Origin: RGIG426 sp045643425
Lineage (GTDB): Bacteria; Bacillota; Clostridia; Oscillospirales; Acutalibacteraceae
NCBI GenBank assembly: GCA_045643425.1
Contig: JAZUKW010000069.1
Location: forward strand, 1 to 11,246
Length of the DNA: 11,246 nucleotides
Reading direction: 5' to 3'
Position 1 is the stretch's first letter; each line of letters starts with the position of its first letter. The position numbers were made by a program, and so were the translations under genes. The notes under the pieces were generated by a model. The model was not told where the DNA came from. It made no database searches and worked only from the letters and a program-made list of their open reading frames with translations. Below, piece after piece: positions 6,374-11,246 of the stretch.

Positions 6374-6413
6374 CCAAAATCTACCCCTTTTAGCCAAAAC
6401 CTACCCCCTTATT
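6374..6413 (+). repeat. Two tandem copies of a 20-bp repeat after mnmE
   Basis: Units at 6374-6393 (CCAAAATCTACCCCTTTTAG) and 6394-6413 (CCAAAACCTACCCCCTTATT) are directly adjacent and match at 15 of 20 positions, the first 14 with one difference. They start one base after the mnmE stop codon. The function is unknown. Confidence 0.6.
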
Positions 6414-6421
6414 TTCTGATA

Positions 6422-6449
6422 GCGGCAAAATCGCGGCAACTGTGCCGCG
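6422..6449 (+). repeat. Second phased CGGCAA motif, overlapping a GC-rich hairpin
   Basis: GCGGCAAAATCGCGGCAA (6422-6439) repeats the motif of 3629-3646 with one difference; the two CGGCAA units are 11 bp apart. The second unit is also the left arm of a perfect 7-bp stem, CGCGGCA (6432-6438) and TGCCGCG (6443-6449), around an ACTG loop. The hairpin could act as a weak terminator for mnmE, but only TTAAAATCTTG follows it, not a T tract. Confidence 0.5.
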
Positions 6450-6460
6450 TTAAAATCTTG

Positions 6461-6492
6461 TTTACACTTTTCTTCCGAAGGTGCGGTATACT
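6461..6492 (+). promoter_or_regulatory. Possible promoter region of the ABC operon
   Basis: TATACT (6487-6492) is a good -10 box, and TTTACA (6461-6466) is a good -35 box. They are 20 nt apart, longer than the usual 16-18, so one of them may be misassigned or an activator may be needed. The -10 lies inside an inverted repeat TTCCGAA (6473-6479) and TTCGGAA (6500-6506), which could be an operator. The expected leader is about 30 nt. Confidence 0.4.
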
Positions 6493-6530
6493 TGGTACGT
6501 TCGGAAAATCTTTATAAGGAGCGCGAAAGT

Positions 6531-7493
6531 ATGATCGAAGTTTCCCATTTGACCAAACGCTACGGTCAGCACGTCGCGGTGCGCGATTTGAACTTCTCGG
6601 TCGCGGACGGCGAGATCTTAGGGTTTCTCGGCCCCAACGGCGCGGGAAAATCCACCACGATGAATATGCTGACCGGCTATTTGTCCGCCACCGCCGGCAC
6701 CATCACCGTCAACGGTCACGACGTGTTGACCGAGCCGAACGCCGTGAAAGCCAGCATCGGCTATCTGCCGGAGCTGCCGCCGCTGTATTTGGATATGACG
6801 GTGAAAGAGTACCTCAACTTTATGTACGATCTGAAAAAATGCACGCTGCCCCGCCAAAAGCATTTGGCGGAGGTGTGTCACCTCGTCAAGATCGACGAGG
6901 TCGCGGATCGCTTGATCAAAAATCTCTCCAAGGGCTACCGTCAGCGCGTCGGCCTGGCGCAGGCGCTCGTCGGCAACCCGCCGGTGCTGATTTTGGACGA
7001 GCCCACCGTCGGTCTCGACCCCAACCAGATCATCGAGATCCGCTCGCTGATCAAAAGCCTCGGCAAGCATCACACCGTCATTCTCTCCTCCCACATTCTG
7101 CCGGAGGTGGAGGCGGTGTGTGACCGCTTGATCATCATTGCCGACGGTCAGATCGTGGCGGACGGCACCCCCACCGAGCTTGCCAAGGCGCAGGCAGACG
7201 ATCGCCGCCTGACCGTGGCGATCGAGGGCAACGAGGCGGAGATCTCCGCGCTGCTTAAAGGGCTGCCCGGTATGAAATCTGTGGTGGCGCTCGGCAAAAA
7301 AGAGGAGGGCGTCTACGCGTTCCGTCTTCAGCCGCTGCCGGACGCGGATATTCGACGCGACCTGTTCACCCGCCTTGCCGACGCCGGCATGGTGCTGCTC
7401 TCCTCCCGCTCGAACGAGCCGTCGCTCGAGGAGCTGTTCATTTCGCTGACACACGGCGACAACTCGAAGAAGAAAGAAGGTGAGGACGAATGA
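6531..7493 (+). CDS. ABC transporter ATP-binding protein, GldA-like (ABC-2 type)
   Basis: A 320-residue cytoplasmic ATPase that would power the membrane complex encoded downstream. ATG 6531 follows AAGGAG (6516-6521) by 9 nt; upstream in-frame codons fall in the promoter region. Motifs are Walker A GPNGAGKST (34-42, Lys40), a Q-loop region reading GYLPE (77-81, common in ABC-2 ATPases, without the classical Gln), signature LSKGYRQRV (132-140), Walker B VLILDE (152-157, Glu157), D-loop GLDP (161-164) and switch His188 in SSH. After about residue 215 comes a small C-terminal domain typical of this subfamily, ending in SRSNEPSLEELFISLT and a Lys/Glu-rich tail. The stop overlaps the permease start (ATGA, 7490-7493), so translation is coupled. 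GldA-like rather than a drug exporter is inferred from the next three genes. Confidence 0.95.
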   Translation: MIEVSHLTKRYGQHVAVRDLNFSVADGEILGFLGPNGAGKSTTMNMLTGYLSATAGTITVNGHDVLTEPNAVKASIGYLPELPPLYLDMTVKEYLNFMYDLKKCTLPRQKHLAEVCHLVKIDEVADRLIKNLSKGYRQRVGLAQALVGNPPVLILDEPTVGLDPNQIIEIRSLIKSLGKHHTVILSSHILPEVEAVCDRLIIIADGQIVADGTPTELAKAQADDRRLTVAIEGNEAEISALLKGLPGMKSVVALGKKEEGVYAFRLQPLPDADIRRDLFTRLADAGMVLLSSRSNEPSLEELFISLTHGDNSKKKEGEDE

Positions 7494-8200
7494 GCGCTGT
7501 TTTTAAACGCGAGCTGCGCGCTCTCTTTACCTCTCCCATCGCCTACTTTGTCCTCGCGATTCTGTTCGCCATTTCCGGCTACTACTTCTACCTCGCCAAC
7601 ATGGAATTCGGCTATCGCTCGCTCAACTACGTGTTCTCCGCGCTTTACAGCTACGCTTGCTTCTTGGTGCTTCCCATTTTGACCATGCGGCTGTTCAGCG
7701 ATGAAAAACGCCAAAAGACCGATCAGGCGCTGTTTACCGCCCCCGTCAGCCTCACCGGGATCGTGATGGGCAAGTTTTTGGCGGCGCTCGTGGTGTTCGT
7801 CATCGGCATCTCCATTACGCTGGTGCTGGCGCTGGTCATCTCGTTCATCACCAACCCCGGCTGGATCACCGTCATCGGCAACTACGTCGGCCTCATCCTT
7901 TACGGCGGGATGCTGATCGCGGCGGGACTGTTTTTCTCCTGCCTCACCGAAAGCCAGCTGGTCGCCGCCCTTTGCACCTTTGCGTTCGAGCTGGTGCTGT
8001 CCTCCGTCAACTATTTGACCTCTGTTTTCGCGGACAATGCGTTTGTGCAAAAAGCGGTCGAGTTCCTCTCGGTCTCCGACCGCTACGCCCACTTCACCGC
8101 CGGCGCCATCCGCTACGGCGACGTCGTCTTTTTCCTGTCGATGCAGGCGCTGTTTTTGTTCTTGGCGGTGCGCGTGTTAGACCGCCGCAAATGGGCGTAA
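7490..8200 (+). CDS. ABC-2 type permease, GldF-like
   Basis: A 236-residue integral membrane protein, the channel-forming partner of the upstream ATPase. ATG 7490 overlaps the ATPase stop and is preceded by GAAGG (7476-7480). Six membrane segments can be seen: about 16-37, 48-70, 93-120, 127-148, 151-175 and 207-228. The cytoplasmic N-terminus (SAVFKRELRALFTSPIAYFV) and the loop after TM2 (MRLFSDEKRQKTDQALFTAP) are the hallmark sequences of GldF/ABC-2 permeases; the loop probably contains the coupling helix contacting the ATPase. It is a single small half-permease, so the complex presumably needs a homodimer. No substrate can be inferred. Confidence 0.92.
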   Translation: MSAVFKRELRALFTSPIAYFVLAILFAISGYYFYLANMEFGYRSLNYVFSALYSYACFLVLPILTMRLFSDEKRQKTDQALFTAPVSLTGIVMGKFLAALVVFVIGISITLVLALVISFITNPGWITVIGNYVGLILYGGMLIAAGLFFSCLTESQLVAALCTFAFELVLSSVNYLTSVFADNAFVQKAVEFLSVSDRYAHFTAGAIRYGDVVFFLSMQALFLFLAVRVLDRRKWA

Positions 8201-8218
8201 GAAAGGGGTGTGCGTGAT

Positions 8219-9922
8219 ATGGATAAGAAAGACAATCTGACTCCCGAGCTCGAGGAGCTCGAAGCGGTCGAGGCCGCCGAGTCGAACGAGAAAAAACCGA
8301 AAAAAGAAAAGCTTTCCGACGGCCGCCGTCTGCGTTACGGCTCGCTGGCGACGGCGCTGACCGCCGTTGTCATCGCCGCCGTGGTGCTGCTCAACGTGCT
8401 GGTAAGCGCGCTGGACGTCAAATTCCCGCTGACGATCGATCTGACCGACGACAAGGTGCTGACGCTGTCTGACGACACCAAAAAGCTCGCCCGCTCGGTG
8501 AGCGAGCCGGTACGCATTACCGCGTGTATCAACGAGGAGTATTTCTCCGCCCCCAACACCGGCAACAAAGAGATGGACACGGTGCTGGCTCAATTCTACT
8601 CCACCGTAAAGCAGCTGAACTCCCTCTCCGACGGCAACATCACCTATGCGTTTATCGACCTGACGAAGGACGTGGCGGAAGCCGCGGCGCTCTCGTCTTA
8701 CGACGTGGGTGACGGCGAGATCCTGTTCACCTGCGGTCAGCGCTCGAAGGTCATCGGGCTGGACGCGCTGATGGAATACGACGACAACTATAACCAATAC
8801 CTGCAATATCAGCAGTACGGTATGAGCTATACCGGCGACTACACCTTTGTGTCGCTGGTCGAGCCGGCGATCGTCTCCGGCATCCAGGCGGTGCTGAACA
8901 CGAGTTTGGAGCCGGTCACCATGCTGGTGGGCCACGGCGAGGATCAAAACGTCATCAACGCCGTGACCGAGGTGCTGCAAAAGAGCGGCTACGAGGTGCT
9001 GACGCTCGACATCACCACGATGGAAAACACCTTTGACAAAAACACCACCATGGCGATCCTGCCGGCGCCGTCTACCGACTATTCCGCCGAAGAGCTGGCG
9101 CTGTTGCGCTCGTGGGCGAACAACAACGGCTATATGAATCACCAGCTCACCTACGTCGTCAACTATACGACCTACCTGCCGTCGCTGTCCGAGTTCTTCG
9201 CGGACAACTACGGTATCGAGGTAACGCCGTATTGGGTGAGCGAGACCTCGAACAGCCGTCTGTTCGGCAACGGCTCCACCTACACCTTCGGCGATCTGGC
9301 GGAGACCGATTACACCGACGCCGCCGAAAAGGCGATCAAAGCGCCCGCGACCGCGGCGCTGAAGCTTTTGTGGGATCAGGATAAGACGCTGGCGAAATAC
9401 GTGCTGCCGGTCGTGACCTTCCCGGATTCCGCCAACCTCATCAACTACCAAGCCTATACCGAAGCGTATCAAAAGCTGCTGGCGAACGCAGGTGACGTGA
9501 ACGACCTGTCCACGAACCAGAAGAAGGATCTCCAAGACCAGCTCGACGCGCTGTTGGCTGCCAACACCGCCAAGGCGGACGCTTATCCGCTCGTGGGCAT
9601 GGCGTATTCCCGCACCGAGGCGACGGTGGACGGCATCGAGTCCTCCACCTCCGCGCTGGTGTGCGGCAGCGCCGGTATGCTCGCCACCTATCTGACCGAT
9701 ACCGCCTCGAAGAACGAAAGCGCCTTTATCCAAACGTTCGACGGCATCAACGGCAACAAAACGACCGTTTCCATCATCGGCAAGAGCCTTTCCACCGCCA
9801 CGGTGGACTTCGGCTCGGAGGGTGTGAAAAAGCTGATCGGCCTCGGACTGTTCACCCTGCTTTTACCGATCAGTATGCTGGTGTGCTGTCTCGTGGTGTT
9901 CCTGCGGAGGAAGAACTTATGA
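8219..9922 (+). CDS. GldG-like ABC transporter auxiliary protein (ABC_transp_aux family)
   Basis: A 567-residue membrane protein. GTG 8210 is only 1 nt from AAAGGGG (8202-8208), whereas ATG 8219 is at normal distance, so I start at 8219 (MDKKDNLTPELEE). A charged cytoplasmic tail (1-39, acidic then Lys-rich) precedes TM1 (about 43-63). A large extracytoplasmic region follows (about 65-538). It opens LDVKFPLTIDLTDDKVLTLS and contains a Tyr/Gln-rich stretch and VGHGEDQNVINAVTEVLQ, typical of the GldG/IFT52-like fold. A second TM (about 540-561) and a short basic tail RRKNL end it. In Flavobacterium, GldG belongs to the GldAFG complex needed for gliding; in Firmicutes its role is unknown. It lies 18 nt after the permease gene and overlaps the next gene by ATGA (9919-9922). 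Confidence 0.9.
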   Translation: MDKKDNLTPELEELEAVEAAESNEKKPKKEKLSDGRRLRYGSLATALTAVVIAAVVLLNVLVSALDVKFPLTIDLTDDKVLTLSDDTKKLARSVSEPVRITACINEEYFSAPNTGNKEMDTVLAQFYSTVKQLNSLSDGNITYAFIDLTKDVAEAAALSSYDVGDGEILFTCGQRSKVIGLDALMEYDDNYNQYLQYQQYGMSYTGDYTFVSLVEPAIVSGIQAVLNTSLEPVTMLVGHGEDQNVINAVTEVLQKSGYEVLTLDITTMENTFDKNTTMAILPAPSTDYSAEELALLRSWANNNGYMNHQLTYVVNYTTYLPSLSEFFADNYGIEVTPYWVSETSNSRLFGNGSTYTFGDLAETDYTDAAEKAIKAPATAALKLLWDQDKTLAKYVLPVVTFPDSANLINYQAYTEAYQKLLANAGDVNDLSTNQKKDLQDQLDALLAANTAKADAYPLVGMAYSRTEATVDGIESSTSALVCGSAGMLATYLTDTASKNESAFIQTFDGINGNKTTVSIIGKSLSTATVDFGSEGVKKLIGLGLFTLLLPISMLVCCLVVFLRRKNL

Positions 9923-11246
9923 GCGACAAGCAAGAAAACCTCACTCCCGCCGAGGAAGAATCCACTCTGTTTACCGCCCCGCGGACGGTGGAGCCGAAAA
10001 AGCACGTGAAAAAGCGCGTAGTGACGCTGCTGATCACGCTCGCGGTGCTGCTCGTTTTGGGCGGCGCAGTCGTTGCCGCCTATTTCGGCGGCGTGTTTGA
10101 CGAGGCGGAGACCTCCGAGGTCTCTGAGGAGACGTCGGAGGAACAGCTTCCGTCGCTTGCGGATTATTCCGCGACCGGCATTTCCGCAATCGAAAAAATC
10201 ACGGTCACGAACGACACCGGCAGCTTCTCGCTGGTGCCGAACGGTGACGGTGCCATGGCGGTGGAGGGCTACGGCGATCTGCCCCGCGACGCCGAAGCCG
10301 TGGAAGCCCTTTTGGTGCAATACACCGCCGTTACTCCCGATGCGGTCATCGCCGAAGACGCGACCGCCGAACAGCTCACCGCCTGCGGCCTGGACAAGCC
10401 CGCGATCACCGTCACCACCCACTATACCGACAAAAAAACGCTGACCGTCGTTTACGGGCGGCTGGCGTCCGGCGCGAGTGCCGGCTATTACGGTATGGAA
10501 AAGGGCGGCAAAACCGTGTGGCTGTTCCGCGAGGATTACTACCAAGCCGCGATGCACGAAGACACCTACTATCTCGGCAAAACGCTGCTCTCGGCGCCCT
10601 CGCCCAAATCGGACGACAGCGTCGGTGCCGCGAAGCTCAAATCCTTAACGCTTTCCGGCGGCGACCGCGACGAGCCGGTGCTCTTGCGATATATCACGCC
10701 GGACGACGACGAATCCGCCAAGCTGTGCGGCAAATACGTGCTGGAAAAACCGTATTTCCGCCCCGCTGACAACGACGTTGTCGGCAGCTGGGATACCTCG
10801 TTGTGCGGGCTGTATGCCGCCACCGTCGCGGCGGTACGTCCCACGGCGGCGGAGCTTGCCTCCTTCGGGCTTGCCACCCCGCGCACGACCGCCGCGCTCA
10901 CCTTCGGCGTGTATGCCGCCACCGATAACGACGGCAAGAACCTCGACGAGCCGCTTTGGTATAACGAGATCTCCTACACGCTCTCGCTCGGCAACCGCAC
11001 CGACGACGACACCTATTACGCAATGGTGGACGGTGTGGACGTTGTGTATACCGTCAACGCCTCGACGGTTCCGTGGGCCACGTCCACGTATGAAAGCCTT
11101 GTGAACAAATCGCTGTTCTTGCAGTATATCACCACGCTGTCCGGCATCAACACCACCGTGAACGGCAACCCGTATACCTTCCGCCTGAACCACGGCACGA
11201 AGCAGGACGAAAGCGGCACCGAAACCGCCACTCTTTCCGCCACCGT
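9919..11246 (+). CDS. DUF4340-domain membrane protein (3' end outside the window)
   Basis: The frame opens at ATG 9919, overlapping the upstream stop, 8 nt after GGAGG (9906-9910), and stays open to the window edge: about 442 residues with no stop. A cytoplasmic tail (MSDKQENLTPAEEE, then KKHVKKR) leads to TM1 (about 34-56). An acidic, Ser/Thr/Glu-rich linker (61-76) and a large extracytoplasmic domain follow. The DUF4340 motif GLDKP (157-161) leads into an ITVTTHYTDKKTLTVVYG strand pair, GYYGMEKGGKTVWLF and a predicted Tyr-rich loop. A second, diverged repeat starts FGLATP (316-321), followed by SYTLSLGNRTDDDTYYAMVDG. DUF4340 proteins commonly follow GldG-like genes; their biochemical role is not established. 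The long-gene antisense frames here are shadows. Confidence 0.9.
   Translation, partial: MSDKQENLTPAEEESTLFTAPRTVEPKKHVKKRVVTLLITLAVLLVLGGAVVAAYFGGVFDEAETSEVSEETSEEQLPSLADYSATGISAIEKITVTNDTGSFSLVPNGDGAMAVEGYGDLPRDAEAVEALLVQYTAVTPDAVIAEDATAEQLTACGLDKPAITVTTHYTDKKTLTVVYGRLASGASAGYYGMEKGGKTVWLFREDYYQAAMHEDTYYLGKTLLSAPSPKSDDSVGAAKLKSLTLSGGDRDEPVLLRYITPDDDESAKLCGKYVLEKPYFRPADNDVVGSWDTSLCGLYAATVAAVRPTAAELASFGLATPRTTAALTFGVYAATDNDGKNLDEPLWYNEISYTLSLGNRTDDDTYYAMVDGVDVVYTVNASTVPWATSTYESLVNKSLFLQYITTLSGINTTVNGNPYTFRLNHGTKQDESGTETATLSAT

Noticed and set aside
6432..6449. Intrinsic terminator after mnmE
   Set aside because: The 7-bp hairpin is real, but TTAAAATCTTG follows it, not a T tract, so I list it as a repeat/hairpin only.
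6492..6530. Earlier in-frame start of the ABC ATPase at 6492
   Set aside because: It overlaps the -10 box and has no Shine-Dalgarno, whereas ATG 6531 has AAGGAG at 9 nt and begins with a typical MIEVSHLTKRYG.
8177..9733. 518-codon minus-strand open frame across the GldG-like gene
   Set aside because: Antisense shadow; the composition is rich in His, Arg, Gly and Val, as expected from reverse reading of biased codons, and it conflicts with the coupled plus-strand operon.

Overview
The window is about 60% GC, with tightly packed genes, strong Shine-Dalgarno sites and sigma-A-type promoters. The gene content is a G5/3D cell-wall protein, MnmE, a family 5 lipoprotein and a Gld-like ABC operon with a DUF4340 protein. 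Together this suggests a moderately high-GC Firmicute, most likely a gut-type Clostridia (Oscillospiraceae-like). That placement is inferred from gene families and signals only; no rRNA or other marker is present. No mobile element, CRISPR array, tRNA or rRNA was recognised.

Layout. (1) 1-1902, plus strand: the 3' two-thirds of glyA (serine hydroxymethyltransferase), then 31 nt later an SPFH/band-7 membrane protein with a hendecad coiled coil. (2) About 1915-1949: a bidirectional intrinsic terminator between the convergent SPFH and lipoprotein genes. (3) 1966-3462, minus strand: a lipoprotein of the peptide/oligopeptide-binding family (SBP_bac_5) without its permeases. (4) 3463-3933: a 471-nt divergent regulatory region, AT-richer than the genes. 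It has a promoter on each strand, a 12-bp direct repeat with one copy near each promoter, helically phased CGGCAA repeats and a foldable 5' leader. (5) 3934-4881: an exported or membrane-anchored DUF348-G5-3D protein, probably a peptidoglycan-acting enzyme, closed by a strong terminator. (6) 5005-6372: mnmE, the tRNA-modification GTPase, from its own extended -10 promoter. (7) 6373-6530: an intergenic region with a tandem 20-bp repeat, a second copy of the phased CGGCAA motif, and an inverted repeat around a -10 box. (8) 6531 to the window end: a four-gene, translationally coupled operon of ABC ATPase, six-TM ABC-2 permease, GldG-like auxiliary protein and DUF4340 protein. The last gene runs off the window.

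How they work together. The last operon is the most interesting part. ATPase and permease resemble GldA and GldF, and the two single-pass proteins (GldG-like and DUF4340) place large domains outside the membrane. Two ATGA overlaps and one 18-nt gap argue for one stoichiometric membrane complex. Its substrate is unknown in non-gliding Firmicutes. The two single-pass proteins also share a nearly identical cytoplasmic N-terminal motif, which may be a docking signal. The other genes are housekeeping (one-carbon metabolism, tRNA wobble modification) or envelope functions (SPFH scaffold, substrate-binding lipoprotein, 3D-domain wall enzyme).
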